The notes beneath the pieces were generated by a model that saw only the letters and a program-made list of their open reading frames with translations, was not told the DNA's origin and searched no databases. The position numbers were made by a program, and so were the translations under genes. Positions 1 to 9,200 of a stretch of DNA of 64,000 nt are shown piece after piece (the first letter of the stretch is position 1; each line of letters begins with the position of its first letter). This DNA is from CAVOOW01 sp963697675 (GTDB lineage: Bacteria > Actinomycetota > Actinomycetes > JACCUZ01), in assembly GCA_963697675.1 (NCBI GenBank), contig CAVOOW010000006.1, positions 248,001-312,000 on the forward strand, written 5' to 3'.

Positions 1-2
1 GA

Positions 3-1313
3 CTCCCCCTGTCCTGGAACCCGGGTCGCAACCGCGGCGTCGGCGCCCAAGCGCTGTACGCCGCCTCCACCGGTCTGTGGGTCGGCAGCGACACCGACAA
101 GATCGGCAAGCCGCGCGAGACCCACAGCCGCATCGCCTTCATGCCACTGGCCGGTGGCACAACGATCCCCGTCGTCAATCCGGCCACGCTGCCGAACGAT
201 CTCTTCCTGGCCGAGCGCACGAGCTGCAGCGCCGGCGGCGTTCTCTACCGCGTGAATACGGGAGGTCCGGTCCTGCCGGAATCCGACGCGAGTCCCGACT
301 GGACCACCGACGACGCCTATCGCAACACCGGCAACAGCGCGAACTGGGGCGGGCCTGCAGCCGTGGACTCGACCGTGCCCGCCTGCACCACCCCGGAGAT
401 CTTCCGCACCGAGCGGTGGGACGACGCCGCGGCCCCCGAACTGCACTTCGGCTTCAGCGTGCCTGCAGGCACCGCGGTCAAGGTGCGGTTGTACTTCGCC
501 GACCGCTACAGCGGGACCAGCACCGTCGGCAGCCGGGTCTTCAACGTTTCGATCGACGGCGTGCTCAAACTCGACCATTTCGACATCAACGCCGTGGCCG
601 GACACGACAGAGGCACGATGCGGGAGTTCCCGATCACCAGCGACGGCACCATCGACATCGACTTCGGCCACATCACAGAGAACCCGCTGGTCGACGGCAT
701 CGAGATCATCGACGCCGCCGGGAACGGCCCTCAGTCCAGCGTCGGCAGACTGCTCCGCCGCAACCTTGACGCAACCGGCGCGGCGACGGGAGGCGCAACC
801 ACAGCGAACACCGCGATCGACTGGTCCCTGGTCAGGGGCGCGTTCCTGCTCAACGGGACGCTCTACTACGGGCTGGGCGATGGCGGCTTCTACGCCCGCA
901 CGTTTAACAAGGCCACCGGTGTCGTCGGGGCGCAACGCGCCATCAACCTCTATGACGACCCGGACACCGGCGAGCGCATCCCGTTTGCAATCGCGAACCT
1001 GACCGGCATGTTCTACGACACCGCAACCCACCGGATCTACTACACCCTGTCCGGCGACAGCCGGTTGTTTTACCGCTACTTCACGCCAGAGAGTGAAGTC
1101 GTGGGCGCGCAAGAATTCGTGGCCAACAGCAGCGTGGACCTGAGCACGGTGGCCGGCATGACACTGGCTGGCGGATCCGTCCTGTACGGGTCGTCCGCCG
1201 ACGGGGCCCTGCGGTCGGTCAGCTTCAGCGGTGGTGCGATCACCGGATCCTCCACCGTCACCAGCAACGACGGCACCTGGAGATACCGGGCGATCTTCGT
1301 GCCAAATAGCTGA
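3..1313 (+). CDS. Secreted malectin-domain protein, 3' part only
   Basis: The reading frame is open from the left edge of the window to a TGA at 1311-1313, so the gene starts outside and only about 436 residues are seen. A malectin-like carbohydrate-binding fold lies roughly between 240 and 720: it opens with LYRVNTGG and PDWTTD, continues with the FRTERWD strand and VPAGTAVKVRLYFAD, and closes with NPLVDGIEIID. After it comes a region rich in short beta-strand repeats (YYGLGDGGFYARTFN, YYTLSGDSRLFYRYFTP) that reads like a degenerate beta-propeller. Malectin domains bind oligosaccharides and in bacteria usually sit on secreted or cell-surface proteins. No catalytic domain is visible in the part present. 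The malectin call is good; the propeller-like tail is inference. Confidence 0.8.
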   Translation, partial: LPLSWNPGRNRGVGAQALYAASTGLWVGSDTDKIGKPRETHSRIAFMPLAGGTTIPVVNPATLPNDLFLAERTSCSAGGVLYRVNTGGPVLPESDASPDWTTDDAYRNTGNSANWGGPAAVDSTVPACTTPEIFRTERWDDAAAPELHFGFSVPAGTAVKVRLYFADRYSGTSTVGSRVFNVSIDGVLKLDHFDINAVAGHDRGTMREFPITSDGTIDIDFGHITENPLVDGIEIIDAAGNGPQSSVGRLLRRNLDATGAATGGATTANTAIDWSLVRGAFLLNGTLYYGLGDGGFYARTFNKATGVVGAQRAINLYDDPDTGERIPFAIANLTGMFYDTATHRIYYTLSGDSRLFYRYFTPESEVVGAQEFVANSSVDLSTVAGMTLAGGSVLYGSSADGALRSVSFSGGAITGSSTVTSNDGTWRYRAIFVPNS

Positions 1314-1336
1314 CCCGAAAGAAGGTTCGGCACTGT

Positions 1337-1350
1337 CCTCGTTCACGAGG
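1337..1350 (+). terminator. Weak hairpin after malectin-domain gene
   Basis: CCTCG-TTCA-CGAGG forms a 5-bp stem with a 4-base loop, 24 bases past the stop codon. There is no U tract. It could be a weak terminator for the upstream gene. Confidence 0.3.
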
Positions 1351-1991
1351 CCGGGGCCGCGCTCGTAACCTGAGGTCACCGACCGATAGCGAACTATTGA
1401 TCTGGGGCGTTCCAAACTGGGTCCGCCCGGACGAGTGAGATTCTTCCAGTGACCTCGGGTCGCGGGTAGAGCCGTTTCTGCTCCGGCGGCTCGTGGTTTC
1501 GGTCAACCTGACGAGCTCCGCAGCTTCGCTCATGGCTATGAGTGTTGTGCGGCATTCGCGGTTACCGGCACGCAATCTTCGGCAGATGTGTTCGTTTTCG
1601 CGGACAACGTCCCCGGCGCAATAACTGCCTGGTCAATACGGAACCGCTCCCCGGCGCCTTCGACTCTCCGCGGGTCGACGCCAGCTTCCGGTGACGACAA
1701 GGCGAGCCATCTCCACGTCGCCAGCGACGATGACCCCTGCGCGTCGTGTCCGAGATCGGTATGGCCTTCCTCGCGTCCCTCCGCACCGCCTTCTCCGCCT
1801 CGGCACTGGTCGTCGAGAGCCCTGCGCATGGACGACAGCGTCCAGATGAAGCAACAGGTCGAAGACGATGGGGTCCCCGAATCGCCGGCCGCGAGCCACC
1901 GGAAGACGAACGTCTGGCGTGGATCCGTGCGTTCAGTCTGCCCGAATAGGTGATGGAATCGTGGCCACCGATCCACGAAAGGAAACTCGTT
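1351..1991. other. Intergenic stretch without recognisable gene
   Basis: Several overlapping open frames exist on both strands but none has family-like composition, a convincing ribosome-binding site or a recognisable motif. Nothing supportable is seen apart from the GAAAGGAAA ribosome-binding site at its right end, which belongs to the next gene. Confidence 0.4.
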
Positions 1992-2384
1992 ATGGATACC
2001 CCCACCATCGCCACCGTCGTCTTCCCGGCCCGCGAGTTCGAGGCCGGCGTGAACGCATGGACGACAGTGTTCGGCACCGGCCCCGCCTTCTCCTGCAGCG
2101 GTCAACAGACCGCGCCCGGTGAAGCCGACTTCGCGGTGTTCAAGACCCCGGACATCGAGATCGCGCTGACTTCCCTGCCCTGGATCGACGAGCCGCTGGT
2201 CGAATTCGTCGGCGATGGGGTTCACGGAGAACACGATCCAGCTCGTGTGTTGGCAGCCTTGCGTTCAAGCATGCCCTCGGGGCTCAGCGCTAAGGACGAG
2301 AGCGTGCCCGGGGGCCTCGTGCTGCGAGCGCACCGGGTGCCGTCCCTGGGTCCGCCCTGGTTACCCAGTGGACTCGCAGGCTGA
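1992..2384 (+). CDS. VOC (glyoxalase/bleomycin-resistance-like) protein, probably truncated
   Basis: The ATG at 1992 follows GAAAGGAAA at a good distance. The first 75 residues resemble one half of a VOC-fold metalloenzyme: TIATVVFPAREFEAGVNAWT, then FAVFKTPDIEIALTSLP, and the typical PLVEF strand. After about residue 78 the similarity stops and the tail is Pro/Leu/Ser-rich low-quality sequence. VOC proteins normally carry two such modules or a complete 110-130 residue domain, so this looks 3'-damaged, probably by a frameshift or a recombination joint. It may be non-functional. Family assignment is moderate. Confidence 0.45.
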   Translation: MDTPTIATVVFPAREFEAGVNAWTTVFGTGPAFSCSGQQTAPGEADFAVFKTPDIEIALTSLPWIDEPLVEFVGDGVHGEHDPARVLAALRSSMPSGLSAKDESVPGGLVLRAHRVPSLGPPWLPSGLAG

Positions 2385-2486
2385 CCAAGCGAGTTCGTCC
2401 TTGACGGATCACCCGGCCGGGAGGAATCTCCAGCCATCAGGCCCAGTGTTATTCGGGCGGGTGGGGAACGGGGAAAGGGGTGGACC

Positions 2487-2990
2487 GTGTCGATTCGACG
2501 CATGTTGGTGGCCGCTGCGGCGGCCAGTTTCTTGGTTGGGGTGGTAGCCGCACCAGCTGCAGCCGCTCCACCGGATAAGACGCCCCGCCACCTGGACTCG
2601 TTCGTCCTGTCGGACACCTGCCAGGGCTTCGATGTCCGCACCGACCAGGACCTGCGCATGTCAACCTCGCGGGACCTCGGCGGCGGTCTGATCACCACGA
2701 CAGGTGCGATTACCGGCACCTTCACTCGGATCAACCCGGACGGCAGCGACGGTGCCAGCGTGAGGATCAACTTCTCGGGTCCCGGCATCATCGACACCGT
2801 TAACGGCGTCGTCTACGCAAGGGGTCCGTGGGCCATTTCGCGGGCCGACGACCCGGCCACGTCCGAGTGGGAAGGGGCGCTGCTGCTGATTCATGGAGTG
2901 TCAACGTTCAACGTCGATTTCGCGACCGGCGACGCGACCTTCGTCGGCAGTACGGCGCCGGTCCGCGACCTCTGCGCGGAACTGTCATGA
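2487..2990 (+). CDS. Small secreted protein, paralogue 1 of coupled cassette
   Basis: A 167-residue protein that starts with GTG behind GGGAAAGGGG. It has a signal peptide (Arg residues, a hydrophobic Leu/Ala/Val core, then AAPAAAAPP with a likely Ala-X-Ala cleavage site near residue 27). The mature part is predicted all-beta, with one Cys near its start (DTCQGFDVR) and one near its end (RDLCAEL) that could form a disulfide closing the domain. It shares with the next gene the CQGFDVR motif, TRINPDGSDGAS, FSGPGIID, DDPATSEWEG and the C-terminal CAELS. I know no named family for it. Stop and next start overlap as ATGA, so it is translationally coupled to the second paralogue. Likely exported; function unknown. 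Confidence 0.85.
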   Translation: MSIRRMLVAAAAASFLVGVVAAPAAAAPPDKTPRHLDSFVLSDTCQGFDVRTDQDLRMSTSRDLGGGLITTTGAITGTFTRINPDGSDGASVRINFSGPGIIDTVNGVVYARGPWAISRADDPATSEWEGALLLIHGVSTFNVDFATGDATFVGSTAPVRDLCAELS

Positions 2991-3487
2991 TGCGCCGGGT
3001 ATGGGCCGTCGCTGCGCTGGTGGGGCTGCTGGGCCTGCTGGGGCTGCAACCGGCCTCGGCGGCAAAGCCGACCATCATCAAGGTGCCCAAGCAGACGTTC
3101 AGCCAGGTCTTCACCGATGTCTGTCAGGGCTTCGATGTGCGCTGGGACTACGTGGCAACCCAGAACGTGACGATCATCTACCCGAACGGCACGCTGCACG
3201 GGTCGGGCTCGTTCAACGGCAGCCTGACCCGGATCAACTCGGACGGCTCCGATGACCGCAGTGTGGTGCTGCACTTCTCCGGCAGCGGAAATATCGACGC
3301 CAGCGGCAGCGTGCTGACGCTGCACGGACCGTCCATCATCTTCGCCTTCGATGATCCGTCCACGCCCGCGTGGGAAGGCGGCTTCGTGTTGACCGCTGGG
3401 ACCACGGTGGCCGACATCTCGCAGCCCACCATCAACATCGTCAGTGCGACCGTGCCGCCGCGCGACATCTGCGCAGAACTGTCGTGA
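2987..3487 (+). CDS. Small secreted protein, paralogue 2 of coupled cassette
   Basis: The ATG at 2987 overlaps the previous stop (ATGA) and gives 166 residues. It has a signal peptide with a Leu/Gly-rich core ending in PASAA. The mature domain repeats the pattern of its neighbour: CQGFDVRWD, a GSFNGSLTRINSDGSDD loop, FSGSGNID, a DDPSTPAWEGG turn and the terminal RDICAELS. Two conserved cysteines frame the domain. Its stop overlaps the GTG of the protease gene that follows, so all three genes form one tightly coupled unit. Tandem duplication is the simplest origin. Candidate roles are a protease partner, inhibitor or substrate; none is shown by sequence. Confidence 0.85.
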   Translation: MMRRVWAVAALVGLLGLLGLQPASAAKPTIIKVPKQTFSQVFTDVCQGFDVRWDYVATQNVTIIYPNGTLHGSGSFNGSLTRINSDGSDDRSVVLHFSGSGNIDASGSVLTLHGPSIIFAFDDPSTPAWEGGFVLTAGTTVADISQPTINIVSATVPPRDICAELS

Positions 3488-4341
3488 ACGCGCGACGCGG
3501 GCTGCTGATCGCCGCAGCGGTCAGTGCGTTGCTGTGCACCGCCGCGCCGCCGGCCAACGCGGTCATCAACGGCACGCCCGACGGCACCCAGCACCCGAAT
3601 GTGGGCCTGATCTGGGGGCTGGACAGCGCGGGGCACCGGTTGTACTCCTGCACCGGCACGCTGGTGAGCCCGACCATCGTGGTGACCGCCGCGCACTGCG
3701 TGGGTGGCCTGAACCTCGGCCCGGTCGCCGCGCGAGTGATCGACTTCGACAACCAGCTACGGCGGCTGCCGGACGGCACCTACGTGATGGACCGCTCGGT
3801 GTCCGGGACCGGTGAGTTCGACCCGCAGTTCCGGGACACCGGAATCTTCAGCAACGGGGCGGGGGGCGTAGCCGACTTCCTGGCCAATACCGCCCATGAC
3901 ATCGGCATCCTGCGGCTCAACCAGCGCGCCGACACGATGTTCCCCGGGATCACCCCCGCGCCGATCACAGGTCCCGGCACCAACGAGCAGTACCGCAAGG
4001 GCACGACCAAGCAGACCGTGCTCCAGGTCGGTTACGGGGTCCAAAACGAGGGACCACCCGGTCAGTTCGGGAACTACTTCATCGACTACACCCGCAACCA
4101 GTCCCAGATCCAGCCGAAGAAGCTCACCGACACGCTGCTCTTTTTGGGCATTAACCCGAACGACTCGCTCGGCTATGGCGCACCCTGCTCCGGCGACTCG
4201 GGCTCGCCCATCCTCCGGGATGGGACGATCATCAGTCTGTTCACTGTCTCGAACGGAGTCTGCAAGAACGATGGCGGCGGCGTCCGCCTTGACGCAGGTA
4301 CCGGTCGCGACTTCCTGCGCTCGAAGGGACTGGTGCCCTAG
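3484..4341 (+). CDS. Secreted trypsin-like serine protease (S1 family)
   Basis: The GTG at 3484 overlaps the preceding stop (GTGA). The 285-residue product has a signal peptide (LLIAAAVSALLCTAAPPANA) followed directly by VINGTPDG, which resembles the mature N-terminus of S1 enzymes. The catalytic triad is visible: His in VVTAAHC, Asp in AHDIGILRL and Ser in CSGDSGSPIL, with cysteines positioned for the usual disulfides. It should be an extracellular endopeptidase. The start is favoured because it gives the signal peptide and the coupling with the two small secreted proteins, which argues that the three products act together outside the cell. Confidence 0.92.
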   Translation: MNARRGLLIAAAVSALLCTAAPPANAVINGTPDGTQHPNVGLIWGLDSAGHRLYSCTGTLVSPTIVVTAAHCVGGLNLGPVAARVIDFDNQLRRLPDGTYVMDRSVSGTGEFDPQFRDTGIFSNGAGGVADFLANTAHDIGILRLNQRADTMFPGITPAPITGPGTNEQYRKGTTKQTVLQVGYGVQNEGPPGQFGNYFIDYTRNQSQIQPKKLTDTLLFLGINPNDSLGYGAPCSGDSGSPILRDGTIISLFTVSNGVCKNDGGGVRLDAGTGRDFLRSKGLVP

Positions 4342-4389
4342 GCCCAAGGTACCGACCCAGAGCCCGCACCTGAGCGACGCCAGAGCCGT

Positions 4390-5119
4390 GGCTCGCGAGT
4401 CCATCGCCGCCACACCGGGGAGGAGGTTGACGAAGGGAACATCGAAGTCGTCTTTGACCTCGCGGGGAGCCAGGAGCCGTGAGCCCCCAGAGCGACGCCA
4501 GCGAGTCGTAGGCGCACGGGGCGACTTCGGTCGACGGCGCCTCGTCCGGAGCCGGCCGGGGAGAGCCCACTTCTCGCCGACCGTGGTGGATGAGTTCGCC
4601 GGCCAAGTTCACCGCCGCTGAAGTGGCGCTGGCGGCGTAGAGGTGACCGTGGGTGAGGCGGGTCAGGTCGGCGGCGAGGCCTGGCGCATCATCGAGATTC
4701 GCCGCGAAGATCGCGACTGGTAGTGCGCGGGTGAGGGCGAGATGTCCCGCGCTGCTGCCCGCGGCTCGCTCGGGCACCTCGGGCGAGCGGCGCAGCGCGG
4801 CCACCGTCGCCGGCGCCTGGCCGCGCCGCTGGGCCAGCGGGCGGACCTGCGACAGCCAGCCGTCTGGCCAGGCGGTGGAGCCGCCGATGTCCCAGTGCTC
4901 GGCGAACTCCAGGCCCAACCCCTGCAGATAGGCCCATCGACACCAGGCGTGCCAGACCACCGATGGCGGATTGCAGACGCCCTTGTGGTTGAACCGAACT
5001 GACGCTCGGATGACGCCCTCCAGGGTGAAGCACGCCAGCTGCGCCAGGCAGGTGCCATGCGCTGGCCCGACACGGCGGTCCAGCTCATGGTGTGCATCTC
5101 CGACGAGCAAACCGAGCAT
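4390..5119 (-). pseudogene. ADP-ribosylglycohydrolase (DraG) family, frameshifted
   Basis: The minus-strand frame begins MLGLLVGDAH, the degraded form of the family's LLGLxVGDALG motif. It continues with TLEGVIRASVRFNHKGVC, WHAWCRWAYLQGL, PDGWLSQV, the RTSAG-like SSAGHLALTRALPVAIF segment and TRLTHGH, all landmarks of the actinobacterial DraG-like branch that removes ADP-ribose from proteins. Near 4440 the frame degenerates into Arg-rich sequence, while a neighbouring frame reads sensibly (KDDFDVPFVNLLPGVAAMDS), pointing to a frameshift. The usual metal-binding Asp pairs at both ends are not intact. The N-terminus is also short, with a stop a few codons upstream. Most likely a decayed gene. 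Confidence 0.6.
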
Positions 5120-5376
5120 CAGCCTCGCGCGCGATCCTCATCTGGCGGCTGTTGGTCCATGTGCTGTCCGCACTCCTCCTTCACGGCGTAGCTCGTCAGT
5201 CGAGCTCGAGTCTGCGCTCGGTCAGGTGCGCGCAATTGACCGACCCGACTGCGCCTGACCGATCGAACTGCGAGTACGTCGTGATCTGCGCGAACATATC
5301 GCCATAGGCAGGTCGCTGATGGCTGCCGTGTGGCAAAGAGTGCGCCTCTGCGCGGGTGTCCACGGTCGAACTGCCC

Positions 5377-5973
5377 TCACGGAACGCCCTCGCTGCGCAC
5401 GCCCGCCAGCCCGCGGTACACCGATGCCCGGCTGACACCGAGCACTCGTGCGATGGTGGCGACGTTGTGCTCGCCGCTGTCGTACATCGCGACGGCGGTC
5501 TGCAACTTCTCCTCCGACTAAACAGCCGGTCGACCACCGTTGCGACCACGCGTGCGGCGGCAAGACCGGCGAGGGTGCGCTCTCTGATCAGGTCTCGCTC
5601 GAACTCGGCGAGGGAGGCGAAGACGTGGAAAATGAGCCGGCCGCCTGGCGTCGACGTATCGATACTCTCGGTCAGGCTCCGGACAGAGATCCCTCGGTTG
5701 TCAAGGTCGGAAAGGTCTCGATCAGGTGGCGAAGCGAGCGACCGAGCCGATCTAACCGCCAGACCACGACGGTGTCACCTGCGCGGAGCTGCTCAAGCAT
5801 GTCGTCGAGTGCCGGCCGATGCTCGAGACTCCGCGACGCCTTGTCCACGAACAATCGGTCGCAACCGGCAGACTTCAGCGCATCGATCTGTAGGGCTTAG
5901 CTTAGTCTTGCTCGAGCGTGGACACTCGGGCGTAGCCCATCTGATACGCGGCTGCTGAGATCTCAGAACCCAT
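5377..5973 (-). pseudogene. Serine recombinase (resolvase/invertase) remnant
   Basis: An ATG at 5973 follows AAAGGAG and reads MGYARVSTLEQD before a stop. One base out of frame the protein resumes as LQIDALKSAGCDRLFVDKAS, then DTVVVWRLDRLGRSLRHLIE. After another shift it reads RSLTESIDTSTPGGRLIFH and FASLAEFERDLIRERTLAG, then after a third shift and a TAG the HTH region GEHNVATIARVLGVSRASVY. The catalytic Ser sits in YARVST and the RLDRLGRS motif is present, so it derives from a Tn3-resolvase/Hin-type recombinase of about 190 residues. Three or more frame changes plus an internal stop mean it is dead. It marks past mobile-element activity. Confidence 0.85.
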
Positions 5974-6209
5974 CGTTGCTCCTTTTGTGAGACTTTGATT
6001 TCGGACACGGGTTGTGAACGCCGTGACCCGGCGTCATCGGGGCTATGCAAGGACGTCGCAGAATCGCTCGCTTGTGAGAATCCGCGACCCTCGTGGTCGA
6101 CACGCTGGCCGGTTGAACCGGGTCGGCTTGTGCGTCTGCCGGCGCCGCGCTGTCCCGTTCGATGTGGCGATCCTGGGCGGCCGATGCGGAATGAGAGCAG
6201 ACTGCGGGC

Positions 6210-9200
6210 ATGCCGCAGCGTCGGCAGGCGACCCGCCGGTTCCTCGCGACCGTGTTGTTCACGGACATCGTGGGGTCGACCCAGCACGCGGCCGAGCTGG
6301 GGGACCGGGCCTGGCGGGACGTGCTGGAGCGGCACAACGCGGTGGTCCGCCGGGAGCTCAAGGCGTTTCAGGGGCGGGAGATGGACACTGCGGGGGACGG
6401 GTTCTTCGCGGTGTTCGAGACCCCGGAACGGGCGGTCCGGTGCGCGGAGTCGATCGTGTCCGCGGTGGTGCCGTTGGGGCTCCAGGTCCGGGCGGGGGTG
6501 CATACCGGGGAGTGTGAGGTGATCGCCGGCAAGGTCGGCGGGATGACGGTGACGATCGGGGCGCGGATCGCCGCCCTGGCGGATGCCGGGCAGGTGTTGG
6601 TTTCGCGCACTGTGCGGGATCTGATGACCGGCTCGGGCCGAGCCTTTGAGGGCGGGGAGGCCCAAACCCTCAAGGGTGTCGCGGACAGGTGGCGGGTGTA
6701 CCGGCTGGTGCCCGACGACGGGTTCGGCGACGACGTGGCTTCCCGCCGACGCGCGTTGGTGCCGTTGTATACCCGCCGGCAGCGACGCCGCCAGTTGGCT
6801 GCGGTGGCGGGGGTCCTGATAGTGGTGCTCGCGGTGGCCGCCGCGTACATGCTGACGCGGTCGGCACAGCCGGTGGTCGTCGGGGAGAACGTGGTCGGGA
6901 TGATCGGGCCTGGTGGCACTCCTAAGGTCAGCGCGGCGGTTCCGGTCGGGCAACGGCCCACCGCGATCGCACCAGGGTTCGGCAGCGTTTGGGTGACCAA
7001 CTCCGCGGACAACTCGGTCTCGCGGGTAAACCCGCGCAGCCACGACCAGGTGGCGATCCCCGTCGGCACCTCCCCCTCCGGTGTCGCGGTCGGGGCGGGC
7101 GCCGTCTGGGTGGCCAACTCCGAAGACGCGACAGTGTCGCGGATCGACCCGGCGACCTCCCGGACCACAACCGTCCCGGTCCGTCCAGGTCCGACCGGGA
7201 TTGTGGTCGCGTTCGGGTCGGTCTGGGTCACTAACGCCCTCGATGCCTCGGTCACCCAGATCGACCCCGGCACGAACAAGCCCGTGCACGTGGTGCCGGT
7301 CGGGGCCTCCCCGACCGGGATTGCCGCCGGCGCCGGGTATCTGTGGGTGAGCAACCAGGGCGATGGCACCGTGACCCGGTTCAACCCCACGACCTACGAG
7401 CAGGATTCGCCGATTCACGTAGGCAGTGGGCCGGTCGGGATCGCGATCGGTGATGGCGCGGCCTGGGTGGCGAACAACCTGGACGGCACCCTGTTCCGGA
7501 TCGACGCCGCCGACCTGAGCGTCAACGCCCGCACCCTGGCCACGAACGGCGGCGCCTACGGCGTCGCCGCGCACGGTCGCGACGTGTGGGTCAGCAACGA
7601 GTACGCCGGCACCCTGATGCGGGTCACCGCCCCAACATTCCGGCTGGGTGCGACTGTGTCATTGCGGGGCGCCCCGCTCGGCCTGGCATTCCTCGGGGAT
7701 GACCTGTGGTTCACCAACGCCGGCGGCGGAAGCGCGGTGCACCGCGGCGGGGTCCTGACCATGATCGGTCCCGGCGTCGGGTATGCCGGTGGCGCACCGG
7801 TCACCGATCTCACCATCCACTACGACCAGGGGTACGGGCGGTTGGCGGCGATAACCAACGACGGGCTCGTGGGCATGCGCCGCGCGGGCGGTGTGCAGGG
7901 CGCGGGGATCGTGCCGGACCTGGCGACCACCCTGCCCGCGCCCAGCGAAGGCGGCCGCACGTATACCTTCCATCTCCGCAAGCGGGTGCGCTACTCGACC
8001 GGCGCGCCGGTGCTGGCCGGGGACGTCCGGCGCGGTATCGAACGCACCGTCGTGCACCCCGACTCCGCCCCCGCTGACTACTACGCGAACGCGATCGTGG
8101 GTGCGCACTCCTGTGAGGACGCGGCGAACAAGGCCGTGGCCGCGAAGAAACCGCGGCCGGACTGCCACCTGAGCAAGGGCATCACCACCGACGACCGGAC
8201 TGGCACCATCACCTTCCACCTGACCCAACCGACGCCGGAGTTCCTCTACCAGCTGGCGCTGCCGAGCGCTGCCGCGGTGCCCCAGGACACCCCGGTCGAC
8301 CTAGCGCCGGGCACCTTCCCACCGGCCACCGGCCCATACATGATCCGCTCCTATGTCCCCGATCGGACGGCGAGCCGCGGTCGCCCTGCCCGGCATGGTC
8401 GGCTCGAGCTGGTGCGCAACCCGCACTTCACCGTCTGGTCTTCCGCCGCGCAGCCGGCCGGCTATCCGGACCGGATCGTGCTCGAGACCGGCTACACCGA
8501 CCAGCAAGCCGAGGCGCAGGTGATCGCCGGACGAGCCGACCTCCTCTGGGAGGGCGTGCCGTCCACGGACGTCGACCGGCTCGCCACCCGCTACGGCTCC
8601 CAGTTGCACACCACCCCGGGCAACTTCATCTCGTACCTGTTCCTGAACGCGAACAGGCCGCCGTTCGACAATCCCGAAGCCCGGCGCGCGCTCGCCTACG
8701 CGCTCGACCGCCGGGTGCTCGCAACCGAGGACGGAGGACGCTCGGGACGGGTTACCTGCCAGCTCATCCCACCCAGCTTCGCTGGCTACCACGCCTACTG
8801 CCCGTTCACCGTCAATGGTGGCCCAGACGGGCAGTGGCACGCGCAGGACCTCGCTACGGCGCAGAAGCTGGTGCGGCAGTCCGGAACCCGCGGGGCCAAG
8901 GTCGTCGTCTCCACGGTTTCCGGGACCGTCACTGAGGCAACCGGGAGATCCTTGGTAGGCGTCCTCACGCGCCTTGGATTCCGCGCATCGTTGGCGCTTC
9001 GCTCAGTGTTCTACACGCCGAAAAAGGTCTGGAACATCGGTTCCATAAGTTGGGCAGCCGATTACCCCGCCACCTCGAACTACCTCGGGCCCATCGCCTC
9101 CTGCGACCGCCATGTGGGGACCCTCAACCTCTCGAACTACTGCGACGCCAAGATCACCGCGCAGATCACAGCCGCCCTCGCGCAGCAGGTCAGCGACCCC

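Noticed and set aside
2991..3255. Overlapping alternative frames over the second secreted paralogue
   Set aside because: They lack signal peptide and similarity, whereas the ATGA-coupled frame has both.
5216..5262. Inverted repeat GGTCAGGTGC/GCGCCTGACC near the dead resolvase as a res site
   Set aside because: Only one pair with a mismatch, on the downstream side of the gene; res sites have three subsites and normally lie upstream.
5793..7574. 593-residue minus-strand frame opposite the cyclase fusion
   Set aside because: Antisense shadow rich in Arg/Gly/His with no recognisable domain, created by the GC-rich codon pattern of the propeller repeats.
7000..7700. DNA-level tandem repeats in the propeller region as a repeat array or CRISPR
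   Set aside because: Periodicity is explained by seven protein blades; units diverge at DNA level and no constant spacer-repeat pattern exists.
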